From NCBI GenBank assembly GCA_030340625.1, contig JAOPHQ010004270.1, positions 72,001 through 136,000 of the forward strand: a DNA stretch of 64,000 bases, written 5' to 3'. Both the position numbers and the translations under genes were made by a program. Shown piece by piece: positions 11,904 to 23,789 of this stretch (the stretch's first letter is position 1; each line of letters begins with the position of its first letter). A model generated the notes under the pieces. It was not told the origin of the DNA, ran no database searches, and worked only from the letters and a program-made list of their open reading frames with translations. Source of the stretch: Merluccius polli (lineage: Eukaryota > Chordata > Actinopteri > Gadiformes > Merlucciidae).

Positions 11904-12065
11904 GTTTCATCACTTCCTGTTCTAATGTGTCATCACTTCCTGTTCTAATGTGTCATCACTTCCTGTCCTAATGTCTGATCACTTCCTGTCCTAACGTCTC
12001 ATCAATTCCTGCTCAATAACTGTAATCATGTTCTGTCCTGATCACCTGCGGAAATAAATAAAATA
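11904..12065 (+). other. f7 3' UTR with tandem repeats and polyadenylation signals
   Basis: After the stop codon there are about four copies of 'tcatcacttcctgttctaat'-like units. Overlapping AATAAA hexamers follow at about 12052-12060. Confidence 0.6.
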
Positions 12066-12668
12066 TTAAAAACTAAACAATACCTGTTATACTATGTCAA
12101 AACATTTTCCTATGTGTGTGTGTGTGTACATGCCATAGATTTTGTTTGTGTATCATGTAGGAGGTGTGACCTCAGATATTGATTTAGATATTGATCCACT
12201 GGTCAGAGAGCTCTTCTCAAACAATCCCCCTCACTCTACTGGTACTCTCTGTAGTATTACATACTGTATTCATAGTCTCTAGTAGTCTGTAGTACTACTT
12301 TCTGTATTAGTACTCTAATCTGTAGTACTACTTTCTGTATTAGTACACTCTAGTCTGTAGTACTTAGTTCTACTGTAAAGATCCAGAGCGATCCTTCATG
12401 ATGTTCAGAGCCATGTGTCTGCTCTCTGTTCTGATCAGCTTGGCCTCGTCTGCTGGTAAGACCTCCACTACCATAACCATAACTCTCTAACTAGTTAACT
12501 CTCTAACTAGTGAACTCTAAATAGTTAACTCTAACTAGTAAACTCTAACTCTAACTAGTGAACTCTAAATCGTTAACTCTAACTAGTGAACTTTAACTCT
12601 ACCTAGTGAACTCTAACTCTAACTAGTGATCTCTGACTCTCTAACTAGTCAACTCTAACTCTCTAACT

Positions 12669-13217
12669 CAGGGGTGTCAAACTCATTGTAGTTCTCGGGC
12701 CACATACAGCCCAATTTGATCTCAAGTGGGCCGGACCAGTAAAACTTGAAAAATTCAGAGGTGTTGTTATTTATAGGTTATTCATATCCATTTATTTTAG
12801 TGTCAATAGAGTGTCACATAGTTTTTCCACATTCAATCAGTCTACTGTCAATACATGTGCATTACAATTTACAGATCACAGTGGCTCTACAAAGGCACAA
12901 AACTTAGTCACAATTTTGGATTCGAACAACAATATTGTATTTTACTTCTTTATGATTTGAACAACTTGTCGAGATCTAGAAATGATTTAAATCTTCCATA
13001 CATTTCCAGTCCTGTGTAGTCATGCTGGTATCACCACACCAACTAAAGTGGAAGCTATTGAGGAAGAGGTTGAGTTATCACCTGCCTTACAAACCATTTA
13101 AAAATCAAAATGAATGATTTTCTGCAATTTTCACACTTTGCAAAGTCATCCAGTGGGCCGGATTGGACCCTTTGGTGGGCCGGTTCTGGCCCGTGGGCCG
13201 TACATTTGACACCCCTG
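12669..13217. mobile_element. hAT MITE with 8-bp TSD
   Basis: TIRs are CAGGGGTGTCAAACTCA and TTTGACACCCCTG, with subterminal 'gggccggac/gggccggat' motifs. The 8-bp flanks are both CTCTAACT (12661-12668, 13218-13225). Because the host array also contains this word, the TSD is suggestive but not independent proof. No coding capacity is seen. Confidence 0.82.
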
Positions 13218-13412
13218 CTCTAACTAGTGAACTCTAACTCTAACTAGTGAACTCTAACTAACTAGTGAACTCTAACTCTCTAACTAGTGAACTCTAACTC
13301 TAACTAGTGATCTCTAACTAGTGAACTCTAACTTTAACTAGTGAATTCTAACTAACTAATGAACTCTAACTCTCTAACTAGTGAACTTTAACTCTCTAAC
13401 TAGTGAACTCTT

Positions 13413-13453
13413 TGTCACACTGTGGTGAGGTTGTCTTGTTCTGGGTTTTTGTC
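13413..13453 (+). repeat. 41-bp fragment of an LTR start
   Basis: It matches the first 41 bases of the LTR at 13534 with one difference (ctgtgg versus ctctgg). It runs directly into the surrounding CTAACTAGTG array. Confidence 0.7.
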
Positions 13454-13533
13454 TAACTAGTGAACTCTAACTCTAACTAGTGATATCTGACTCTCTAACT
13501 AGTGAACTCTAACTCTCTAACTAGTGAACTCTA

Positions 13534-14277
13534 TGTCACACTCTGGTGAGGTTGTCTTGTTCTGGGTTTTTGTCTCATGACTTCCTGTTTTATTTTGAAA
13601 GTAACTCTCCTCTCGTTTCAGGTCACTTGCCCTTCCTCATGTGTCACCGGTCTGATTGTCTCCCCTGATTCCTGATCGTGTCCACCTGTTCCCCATTAAC
13701 CTCATGTGTTTTATTGTCCATGTCTCCCTTTGTCTTGTGCTTGAGTGTTCAGTCCCGACGCACACCTCCAGCCCGTTGTCCTAGTCCACGAACCAAGCCT
13801 TGATCCCCACGTTTGTAATCCTTGTTTCTTTGCCTCTTTGAAGAGTGACATTTTGTTTGTATATTTAATAGCTCAGCGTAGCAGCCCGTTTTGTTTGCAG
13901 CCTTTATCTTGCCTCCGTTGGAGTGCTTTTTTGTTGATAATTTTCTTAGCCCCGTTATTTGGGAGTTTTCAGTTTGTAGCCTTGCTTGCCTCCTTTGGAG
14001 TGAATTTTGGTTGTAATTTTTCATAGCTCTGTTTTAGTGTAGTCAAGTTTATAGCCTTTGCTCACCTCCGTTGGAGTGCCCTTTTTGTTTGTAATTTTCA
14101 TAGCTATATTGCTAGTGTAGTTTAGTTCTAGTTAGTTATTTCTGCCTCCTAAGGAGTGATTTTCTGTTCCCTTAGTTTTCTTTCTACCTGGAACCTAAAA
14201 TCCAAGATTACAATAAAGCCTGCCTCCATTTGTAACTGCTCTGCATCTGAGTCCTCATTCCTATTCCAGGTCTGACA
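13534..14277 (+). mobile_element. Probable solo LTR
   Basis: The 744-bp unit starts TGTCACACTCTGG and ends GGTCTGACA (TG...CA), with an AATAAA (caataaagcctgcctcc) about 65 bp before its end. Its middle holds internal copies of 'cctccgttggagtg' and 'tgtaattttcatagct'. Flanks (CTCTA left, CTCTC right) are only approximately duplicated. No internal retroviral genes are present. Confidence 0.6.
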
Positions 14278-14289
14278 CTCTCTCTAACT

Positions 14290-15285
14290 AGTGAACTCTA
14301 ACTGTACTGTGTAGTGGTGTGTATATTACTATTTAGTGTGTAGTTTGTGTAGTCGTGATTTGTTTATTGCTATGTAGTGTGTAGTATGTGTTTGTGTAGT
14401 GGTGTGTATATTGCTATGTAGTGTGTAACGGTGTGTTGTTGTAGTAGTGGTGTGTATATTGTAGTGTGTAACTGTGTTTTTGTAGTGTGTAGTAGTGGTG
14501 TGTATATTGCTATGTAGTGTGTAACTATGTTGGTGTAGTGTGTAGTACTGGTGTGTGTATTGCTATGTAGTGTGTAACTGTATGTTGTTGTAGTGTGTAG
14601 TGGTGTGTATATTGCATTGGTGTAGTGTGTAGTAGTGGTGTGTATATTGCTATGTAGTGTGTAACTGTGTGTTGTTGTAGTGTGTAGTGGTGTGTATATT
14701 GCTATGTAGTGTGTAAATGTGTTTCGTTGTATTGCGTGGTAGTGTTGTGTATATTGTTATGTGTAACTGTGTTGTTGTAGTGTGTAGTAGTGGTGTGTAT
14801 ATTGCTATGTAGTGTGTAACTGTGTTTAGTGGTGTGTATATTGCTATGTAGTGTGTAACTGTGTTTAGTGGTGTGTATATTGCTATGTAGTGTGTAACTG
14901 TGTTGGTGTAGTGTGTGTGTAATACTGGTGTGTATATTGCTATGTAGTGTGTGTAACTGTGTGTTGGTGTAGTGGTGTGTATATTGCTATGTAGTGTGTA
15001 ACTGTGTGTTGTTGTAGTGTGTAGTGGTGTGTATATTGCTATGTAGTGTGTGTCACTGTGTGTTGTTGTAGTGTGTAGTAGTGGTGTGTATATTGCTATG
15101 TTGTGTGTAACTGTGTCGTTGTATCGTGTGGTAGTGTTGTGTATATTGCTGTGTTATGTGTAACTGTGTTGTTGTAGTGTGTAGTAATGGTGTGTATATT
15201 GCTATGTAGTGTGTAACTGTGTTGGTGTAGTGTGTAGTAGTGTGTGTATATTGCTATGTAGTGTGTAACTGTGTTCTCCATTGTT
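14290..15285. repeat. ~50-bp minisatellite running into the Gla exon
   Basis: About 18-20 units are built from 'gtgtgtatattgctatgtag' and 'tgtgtaactgtgttgttgta'. The array runs to within a few bases of the broken Gla exon of the F7-like pseudogene, where an exon 5' end and acceptor would be expected. Confidence 0.88.
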
Positions 15286-15416
15286 TGTGGTGCGGTCTGG
15301 AACCCACCAGGTTCTCAGGATTCCTGGAGGAGTTGAAGAAGGGGAACATCGAGAGGGAATGCATGGAGGAGATCTGTGACTATGAGGCACACGAGGCCTT
15401 TGAAAACGAGAAGACA

Positions 15417-16001
15417 GTCAGTCATAATATTCTGATTGATAACATGTACTTCATAATGTTATGATTGATAATGTACTTCATAATGTTATGATTTATAACA
15501 TGTAGTTCACAATGGTATGATTATAACATGTACTTCATAATGTTACCGTGAATATCCACTATACGCGAATTATCCGCGTGACATCGCGCCGCCTTGAAAA
15601 CTCAGTCGCTGGGGGCGTGTTGACTAGTGGATCAATTAGCTCCCGCCCGCATTGTGGTAATGAATCAGAAGGGTCAACGTCACGGCCCACGCCCACGTCC
15701 TGTTTGCTGAGTGGTGACCGCGTGGATTCGCGCCGCTCGTATTTGCATAAAGTTGAAATCTCCCAACTTTATGCAAATTTAGAAGCCGATCAGGCAGCAC
15801 CGCAGCTGGCTCCGCGCCGCAAGCAATCCCAGCGTGCTTTGCGCAGCGAATTGCTCGCGTCCCATAGAAAGTGAATGGAGGCGGCAAATCGCGCGCGATC
15901 ATTCGCGTATAGTGGATATTCACGGTTATGATTCATAACATGTACTTCATAATGTTATGCTTTATAACATGTCAGTATTTCACAATGTTATGATTATAAC
16001 A
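15417..16001. repeat. Short tandem array around a MITE
   Basis: Units resembling 'tgattcataacatgtacttc' plus 'ataatgtta' occur on both sides of the MITE at 15546-15925, showing that the MITE landed in the array. Confidence 0.7.
15546..15925. mobile_element. Harbinger-like MITE with TTA duplication
   Basis: Near-perfect 25-bp TIRs start CCGTGAATATCCACTATACG and end with its complement. They are flanked by TTA on both sides (15543-15545, 15926-15928). The 3-bp TTA target fits PIF/Harbinger. Frames on both strands begin MNIHYTR because of the TIR symmetry and are not genes. Confidence 0.82.
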
Positions 16002-16285
16002 TGTCGGTTGTAGAGTTGTGGCACTATCACTTTAACTATCAGTGTCGAGGTTGACGTCACTAAGTGGCGACCCCTGTATGTGGAAGCGGGTAACGTGAAT
16101 AAAGCAGTCTAGTGTCTACACTCATACGAGCTGCACGTGAAGTTCTTAGACACTCCACATGGTGTCAGAAGTGTCTGATAATGGCTCTAGGACTCCGTCG
16201 TATCGATACACTAGTTTTTGATGACAACGTTGCCGACAATTAGCGAAAATTTGAGAAAGAATGAATAATCTACTGCAACGCTAGC
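16002..16285 (+). mobile_element. 5' LTR and leader of a truncated LTR retrotransposon
   Basis: TG...CA unit 16002-16159 contains gtgaataaagcag. It is followed directly by a primer-binding-like site TGGTGTCAGAAGTG (16160-16173). The same PBS start is used by the Gypsy element at 47166. A leader of about 110 bp follows, then the homology ends; no gag or pol remains. Confidence 0.55.
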
Positions 16286-17301
16286 CTGGGTATACCCATG
16301 CTGCCTTGCGCGCTCGAAATTTCGAACTGCCAGACAGCCTGGTGGCTATGACCGGTTCCTCACGCAAGAATTTGCTAGGCTTTGATATCCAATCATAGAA
16401 CGAGGAGGGACGGAAAGACGATGACGCGTACTATTCGACAGACGGAGCTTGTAGTTCGTTCGTACGGATCCAACATGGCTGCAGCAGAAGCGAAGCTCTC
16501 TTTCGATCTAGCTGTGGACAGTGTTCTAGATAGTTTAGAACGAAAGTTTATTTTTGTAGTATATCCTTCTCGGCTGCCAGACTACTGGTTTGTGGATGAT
16601 GAAATGATGGAGGTCCGCTCCCAAAAGTGTCTGAGTAAATAACTTTTTATTTAACAGAGAACACAAGCGGGATGACATTCTATGCATCTGAATGGTGGCC
16701 GAATCTTCTCCGAATCTGAGTCCGAATCCCCCAATGGGGTCCGAAACTCTGCATCCTCTCTAATGCACACACATCTTATAGGCCTCTCTAAGCCATACCA
16801 TGCGTGACAGTCCAGCAAGCTTAACCAGAACACCTAGACTGTTTAACTTTACAACACAACAACTTCCTATCGTAAACCACATACAGAAACACTTTCTGAG
16901 GTCTTCAGGGCATCTTGTTGTTTCAGCAGCCTGGGGTCATCAGGCCCTAATAGCTTACTAGGAGACACAGGAATGTTCTCCCATGACACATCAGTATTCT
17001 ACATATAAAGAATGAGTGTAATACAATGAATAAAAGAAAGAAGTAGAATAACCTGTAAATGTATATCAGAAAATACACTACATATTCCCCCCTCGTGACT
17101 TTGAAGAAATCACGTGAAACTAACACAAAGTTAAGCATATAGCATCTGTTCTTCTTGCTTGCATTCTCTCAAAAAGCTTTCCCTCATATTTTGATGATAA
17201 TATAATATATACGACCTCGGGGGCGTTCTATTTGCAACTTCTGGTTCGTAACTCGGAAATCCGACTCGCAGATCGAGTCGGGTGGACAAATAGAACGCAC
17301 C
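16286..17301. other. Unassigned repeat-like sequence
   Basis: No F7-type exon is visible. 16286-16640 has the look of a transposon terminus followed by a short frame (MAAAEAKLSFDLAVDSVLDS), without a family I can name. 17219-17301 holds an inverted motif (ggcgttctatttg ... acaaatagaacgc) that looks like a small MITE remnant. Confidence 0.3.
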
Positions 17302-20300
17302 ATTACTCCTGTATCAGAGCTATAGAGTAAACAACTCTGTCCCATTGGGAGGACCTATCAGCCGGAAGTACTACTGTCATGACTGTACTATTGTTTATGT
17401 TGTAATGTAATAATAATGTTGACAATAAAGTTTGTTAAAAAAACAACAACAACAACTATTATTGTCCCACACCACAATGTATGTCCCACAATGTGAACTC
17501 CAAATAATTCATAATGCTTTGTTTGTCCAATTCATGGACAAACAAAGCAGCTGGAAACACGTCTAAAAAACACTTGAAATAAAATGTAGCCTATATTTAT
17601 ATTTTTACAACACCAATCTCCCTATAATATGAACAAAATATGTTCAGGTTATACTTTCTCTCTTGAAAAACGGGCAAAACACTAACCCTAACCCTAACCC
17701 GGAAAATGAATCAAAAAAACTACAAACGTTCGGAAAATGCAATACACTTAAGTGTGCGGCGCCATGTTTTTTCGCCATGTTTTTTGTAGTTCTAATGCCC
17801 CTTGCATGTTACTATGGCACAGGCCTACTTTCTTTCAAAAGCTCATATCTTGGTCAATTAAAAATAACTGTGTGTAAAAATGTAACTGCACACAGACATA
17901 CATTCGCATTACCATATTATATACTATTGGTTCATCCAGGGCAATCCTGTCAGCCCTGGGGAAGGGAACACAATGGCTATAAATGGTCATATTAAGTAAT
18001 ATGGAAATATTTATATGAAACATTAAGTAGTTTAAGGGGTAAATGGGGTCTAAACTGCTCCAAATTGAAAAGCATGACTAAGGATAAGGTCACCATCAAT
18101 ATGTTGAACACGTTTTGCCACTAAATATCCCTTAAAATATGTTTTAGTGATTTTATCCATCTTGGCTCTATATAGGCTGTGAGAAAGTACACATCAGTAA
18201 GTGCCTTGGCAGTGAGCAAGATAAAAATGAAACTTTGTCGTAGGATGACAATGAAGACATCGTTGGAAAGGTCTTGATCTGCAGAGTACAGATATGCCAC
18301 TGTGAACATTCTGGGTGGTTCCTGCTCCTCAGGAATGCCCTTTGAACCTTGAACCTAAGGCTCTTTTAAAGGCTTACGGAAAAGCAACACAATGTGATAC
18401 AAACATGGGGAAAACATTTTTGGAAAGCTCTTGACTTCTTCTATCATGGCCTTCGTGGCCTTTGCCAAACCATCAGAGGGCGCTACTGGGTAGGGTCAAA
18501 ACCAGATTTCACCCAATTAACAATAGTAAAAATGAAATCTGACCAAATAAATGTGCTCAACAGCACAACATCCCCAGTCCCTAAAACATATAATACACTT
18601 GCGAAGTTCCTTGACACATTTTCACATAATAGGGAAAACTTTAACTAAACATTTTAGAACTACAAAAAACATGGCGCCACACACTTCATTGTATTGCATT
18701 TTCCGAACGTTTGTAGTTTTTTTGATTCATTTTCCGGGTTAGGGTTAGCGTTTTGCCCGTTTTTCAAGAGAGAAAGTATAACCTGAACATATTTTGTTCA
18801 TATTATAGGGAGATTGGTGTTATATTGTTGTTAAATATAAATATAGGCTACATTTTATTTCAAGTGTTTTTTTTTTACGTGTTTCCAGCTGCTTTGTTTG
18901 TCCATGAATTGAACAAACATGAATTGTTTGGAGTTCACATTGTGGGACATACATTGTGGTGTGGGACAATAATAGTTGTTGTTGTTTTTTTAACAAACTT
19001 TATTGTCAACAATATTATGACATTACAACATAAACAATAGTACAGTAAGGACAGTACTTCCGGCTGATAGGTCCTCCCGGTGCAGGAATCAGAGCTATAG
19101 GCTGCATTTCAATAGTGGGTTGCACCCCCCTCGCTCACTTGCCCTCAGCCCTTGCCCTCGGGGGAATCCCCATCGCCATCATAAGGGCTATTCCATTTCT
19201 CTAAAAAGCTGAAGTGGCCTTGGTGAGATCGACCCTTGAGGGCTGAGAGATCGAGTCAACATCGACGGTCACTCCAGAGCTGTATATCACCCACAATGCA
19301 CTGCAGTGGTGCATGAAAAATACCTCCATGCGGTGGCAGTAATGAGCCCCAAACACCGTTGTCTGCTGTTTGTTTACCACCAAAGAAGAAGAAAATGAAT
19401 TAAAGGAGCCAGCACGGATCGGCCAGGGTAATTATGCAATTAGACTACACGTTGTTGATGCGTAATGACAGAGCCAACAATTTACAAGTGTAAGCATATA
19501 CTGCTATTATAGGCTACTATTTGTCACAAATAAAAAAGAAAAAGAAACTAAAAATAGTGTGTCTAAATAGCCTATCTATCTGATGTTACATCTTTTGCTG
19601 TGCATTCTGTGTGGTTTAGGGATTGTTTCCATAGTGTTACAGGGTCTGATGAGGAGACAGAGCTCCTCATTAAGCTCAGAATGAGCTATGAATGTTTATT
19701 TATCGGGAAGAGCTCAAAGTGCCTCAAAGCTGGCCTGGGAGTGAGTTTGTTTGTAACCTACTGTGTCATTGCATATGAATGTATTTCTGTTACTTATTCA
19801 GGGAAGCCAACTTTTGACGTCAGGTTGGCCTGAGATTCCGCGAACTTTTGACTTTGTAAAAAGTGCATCTTTACTTTCTTAATAGTCTACGAGACGATTC
19901 CGTATAAAATTCGCAAAGAGGGGAAAATTAGAATGAGAAAAGGCATGTGTGACGTGAGACTCGCACTCAATCCGTGAGAGTTGGCAGCTCAGCTTATTAC
20001 TTCTGATTCTAGAGACTTGCTTCTTTGTTGTGGTGCTAATTTTATTTGCGGGAGACTATATAATGTTTTTAATGTATTTTGTGTGCATAACATAATTATT
20101 TTATTGTCAAACAGGACAATTGTACAGAGGATGGGTCTGCAGGGAAGGCTGACAGGAACACAGGTGGCCAAAAAATGGGAAAACCTAAAAAATAAATACA
20201 AGGCAATTAGTATAAATTTGTATAGAAACAGCACAATTGGCAAAACAAATTCACTCATATAAAACAGATAAAGACAAAACTGTGAGCAAATAAGGTTAAA

Positions 20301-20714
20301 AAAAAAAAAAGAATTGTCTGAATAAAATATAAAACAAAACTAATAATTCTGAAATGACCAGGTGCTGTCGTATTGCTATCAAGCGCAGAAGACGTCTTCG
20401 TCTCAAAGATATGAGTCTCCGTATATTACGCGTTATTTGGAATAGGCAATAGAGCGCTACTCCAACAACGTGTGGCCGATCCATGATTGTCAAGGCTGTT
20501 ACCGGGCGAGGGCAGGTGCGTTTCATTTATCCTTTTTCCTCCTCCCCCGCCCACTTCCCCTCGGCTCTCCAAGTGGCCTCCGTGTGACATATTACCAAGG
20601 GCTGAGGGTGAGTGAGCGAGGGAAACTCAACCCACTATTGAAACACAGCCATAGAGTAAACATAGAGTTGTTTATAGAGTTGTTTACTCTATAGCTCTGA
20701 TACAGGAGTAATAA
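17302..20714. mobile_element. Palindromic repeat family, copy 1 (split by a Harbinger element)
   Basis: Left arm 17302-17695 (attactcctgtatcagagct ... gacaataaagtttgtt ... gggcaaaac) recurs inverted at about 18739-19099 and 20651-20714. The spacer of about 1 kb lies at 17700-18740. The same arms and spacer appear at 41985-44255, and one arm at 46925-52853. No transposase is recognised. The stretch 18394-18600 is shared with the other copy (QTWGKHFWKALDFFYHG in one frame), but whether that is coding is unknown. Confidence 0.7.
19100..20650 (+). mobile_element. Harbinger-like element with a decayed Myb/SANT gene
   Basis: Ends GGCTGCATTTCAATAGTGGG and CCCACTATTGAAACACAGCC are inverted repeats, with CAAGGGCTGAGGG inverted just inside. 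The flanks are both ATA (19097-19099, 20651-20653). Inside, 19640-19740 reads SDEETELLIKLR ... LFIGKSSK and 20129-20206 reads MGLQGRLTGTQVAKKWENLK, two pieces of a Myb/SANT-like DNA-binding protein. A transposase is missing. Confidence 0.72.
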
Positions 20715-20734
20715 CTGACCAATAGGACGGATGC

Positions 20735-20976
20735 CCACACACCACTGAACGTCATTTATTTTTGCTAACTTTAATATTATTCTTTCAGTTCAAATCTGTT
20801 CAGTGTTCCAAATTATTTGTTATTAAATGTTACATTAAGTTAATTGTTATATAAGTAAATGTTGTTTAAATAAAATGTTTTTTAAATTTAAAAAAAATCG
20901 TGGGATGTATCGAACCGTGGGTCAAAAATTGTGATACAAACCAATTTGTGAGTTGGTGTATCGTTACAGCCCTACA
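20735..20976. mobile_element. hAT-like element end fragment
   Basis: AT-rich sequence ends 'ggtgtatcgttacagcccta', a form common to non-autonomous hAT ends in fish. The opposite end was not found. Confidence 0.4.
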
Positions 20977-21117
20977 AGACACACGTGTCATTATTCATGA
21001 CTCAAAAAAACATGTATTTACCAATATTGCAGTAATCAACAATGCCTTTATGTACTTGGGGCCAAACTCAATGAAATAGTAATCCATTGAAACTTGAATG
21101 AACATGTGTGATGAACA

Positions 21118-21245
21118 CTTGTTCTCCTGGTTCTCCTGAGTTTCCTGGGTCTTCTGGGTTTTCTGGGTCCCTTGGTTCTCTTGGTATAGCTGGTTCTCCT
21201 GGGTTTCCTGGTTCTCCTGGTATTCCTGGTTCTCCTGGTGGTTCC
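21118..21245. repeat. GGTTCTCCT minisatellite, Gly-X-Y in one frame
   Basis: A 9-bp-based array (ggttctcctgggtttcctgg) reads as Gly-Phe/Ser-Pro triplets on the plus strand. There are no exon borders or other collagen sequence around it, so it is best called a simple repeat in the pseudogene intron. Confidence 0.6.
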
Positions 21246-21419
21246 CGTAGTGTTCGAGGACTCTCTAAAGTGTCTGTATCTAAACGGTGGTGATGCTAGC
21301 AGTAGTAGCATTAGATAATAGTATGATTACTATTATTGAACTAGGTATTATACTAGTTGTAGTAGCCATTAGGGTGTTCCACTTCCAGACAAAATGTATT
21401 GGGTTCAATCCCCAATGTC

Positions 21420-21720
21420 TGCAGCCTAACGTGAACTGATACGATAGTGCTGATACTGTAATGTGTTATATAAGTACTACTGATACGATATTATTGATAC
21501 TGTACTAGTAGTGCTGATATTATAGTACTGTACTGTGTACAAGTACTGCTATATAAGTACTACTGATACTGTATTGTGTCATATAAGTAGTACTGATACT
21601 ATTGTACTGTACTGTAGTACTGTTATATTAGTAGTACTGATACTATAGTACTGATACTGTACTACTATACTGTGTGTTATATAATACTATAGTACTGATA
21701 CTGTACTCCTATACTGTGTG
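21420..21720. repeat. GATACTGTA/GTACTG tandem array
   Basis: Irregular repeats of 'tactgatactatagtactg' lead up to the exon at 21727 of the F7-like pseudogene. Confidence 0.75.
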
Positions 21721-21835
21721 TGCTAGTGGAGTATCCCTGTGGTGTCCTCCCGGGTCAGAACCAGACCAGACCGGTTCAGACCCGCCTAGTGGGAAGTAAT
21801 CACTGTCCCAGAGGAGAATGTCCCTGGCAGGTAAC

Positions 21836-22012
21836 CCTTACCTCCCCTGTGCTTACCTGACCTCACCTGTAACCTTACCCGTCCTAACCTGTAACCTCAC
21901 CTAACCTGACCTGACTTGTTCACCTCACCTGACCTCACCTATTCACCTCACCTGAGCTCACCTGTTCACCTCACCTGACCTAACCTCACCTGACCTCACC
22001 TGTTCACCATTT
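21836..22012. repeat. ACCTGACCTC array
   Basis: Ten-base-like units (cacctgacctcacctgttca) fill the space between the activation-site exon and the shortened histidine exon of the F7-like pseudogene. They occupy the place where the first 51 nt of that exon would lie. Confidence 0.8.
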
Positions 22013-22683
22013 ATTATCCTCCATCTTATCCAGCCAGATTGGGTCATCACTGCTGCCCACTGTATCCATGGAAACCACCCTAACAGCCTCACTGTGGTGG
22101 CAGGTAACCCATTATAATTAATCTATTATCTATATCTCAATGGAACATTAATAATGAATCATTAAATACTCTTTTCTATTAGTAATCATTTCCATCTTTA
22201 AAGGAGATGTAGATGATATTTAGCCACTAGTACAGTACTGTACTAGTGCTGCCACACGCTATTTACAACGCTGCGTGATGTCACTCTCTATTTAAACGCG
22301 GGGAGGGGCAGCGGTTTCACAGGGAGGGACTAACATGAACTCTCATGCACGGCACCATCATGGACGCGCTGCTGGCCCGGCTCCCAAAACAAAGAAAAGA
22401 GAAGCTGGGATTACAACACGCATAGAGGGAGTGTGACGTCTCTCCAGACTGAGATCGGAACTCCACTCCATCGAGGTCCTCCTGGGCGATGTCCTTCGGC
22501 GACGGTCCCTGCTGCTGTCTAGGCTGGATGCCCTCCGCCCGGCTGCTGTGACCAGCATCGTGGATCCGGCTGTGCATGTCCCGTCCGGTCATGCATCACT
22601 AGGCGGTCCACTCTCTACCTGGAAGTCTGTGATGGGTAAGAGCGGCTGGAGGCGCTCACTTCCCCTGTTCGCTCCCGAAGAAG

Positions 22684-23789
22684 ATGATTCCCCCATCCCC
22701 CTTGAGAACTTCTTTGCGCCGCTTGAGATGCTCTCTGACACCGGCGACAGAGGAACAATTCACCCCGGAGTTACAGCAGAAGCCCAGGGTCCCACCTGAT
22801 GTGGAGATACGTCAAGGACGGGTATCGCCACCAACCTCGGAGAGCCTGCCTGGCAGCAATCCGGAGAAGCTGCCTGGGGAAGATGGGTCCGTTCCCGAAG
22901 TGAAATTGTCGGCTGCCGGACCACCTAGGCCCGCTGTGCAACAAGGCGCTGCTCCCCTCCAAAGGACCAGAAAATGCTGCACATCCCCTCACCACCTGGG
23001 ATGCGTGGAAAGCGCCGTCGATGTCTTTCTCCGGTCGGTACACCAAACTTTGGCCGTGTTTCACCTGTTGATCCATCGACTCCGCGAGAGCCGGTCAGCG
23101 CACGCGCTAACCATCCAGCATCACCTGCGACTACTGATGACGTCATACACCTGGGGTCCTCTTCTCAACTCTCTGGCCCAGTGGTCACATCTCCCGATAA
23201 GTCTGTATCGCCCCCTAGCGACCCGGAGTCAGCATCTCACGTCTCACACCAGCTCCCCCAAAATCTGTCTGTTCACTCATACAATGACATCTCAGCTCCT
23301 CAAATTCTCCTTCTTGGAGACTCTATAATTAGAGGAGTCAAACTTCCAGCTGGTGTAACATATTGCCTTAATGGTGGTAAAGTTGCTGATTTTATCTCTC
23401 TCCTCCCCAAACTTATTGGACTTCACCCCACTGTCACTATTGTGATTATACATTTTGGGACAAAAGATGTCATGGACAGATCCTCTGCAAAACTAGACCA
23501 AGAAACCGTAGAACTGTGTCTTAAAGTTGAGTCACTTGGGAAACGGTGCTTTCTATTCGGCCCCATTCCATCTCTCTCAGGGGGGTCTGAGTACTTTAGC
23601 CGTCTTTACGGTTTTCACCAGTGGCTGCGCAATTTCTGCATAGCTGCTGGCTTTAATTTTATTAGTCATTTTGACTATTTCTGGGCTAGAAATTATTTAT
23701 TTCATAATGACCTTTTTCATCCAAATAGGAATGGAGTCAGACAATTAACGTTTAATTTTTTGAACTTTATTGCCTTTGGCTGTCTCTGA
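22684..23789 (+). pseudogene. LINE ORF1 with SGNH/esterase-like domain
   Basis: The frame ending at 23789 carries ILLLGDSIIRGV (a GDS block with the nucleophile Ser), then VIIHFGTKDV, CFLFGPIPSLSGG and NDLFHPNRNGV (the DxxH-like block near the C-terminus). This is the esterase-type ORF1 known from CR1/L2 LINEs. The upstream part lies in a different frame (22684-23328), so a frameshift separates the N-terminal half from the domain. The role proposed for the family is interaction with nucleic acid or lipid; function in this copy is unlikely. Confidence 0.75.

Larger units (their letters stand above)
12470..13530. repeat. CTCTAACTAGTGAA minisatellite
   Basis: Units of about 14-22 bp (aactctaactagtg, ctctctaactagtgaa) run through the first intron of the F7-like pseudogene. 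A hAT MITE and LTR pieces interrupt them. The repeats resume for one unit after the LTR at 14278. Confidence 0.85.

Noticed and set aside
15548..15923. Two overlapping frames starting MNIHYTR on opposite strands
   Set aside because: They are created by the inverted ends of the MITE at 15546-15925.
17684..17705. Telomere-like CCCTAA repeats
   Set aside because: Only three repeats, and the same word recurs at 42425 in another copy of the palindromic repeat, so it belongs to that repeat and not to a telomere.
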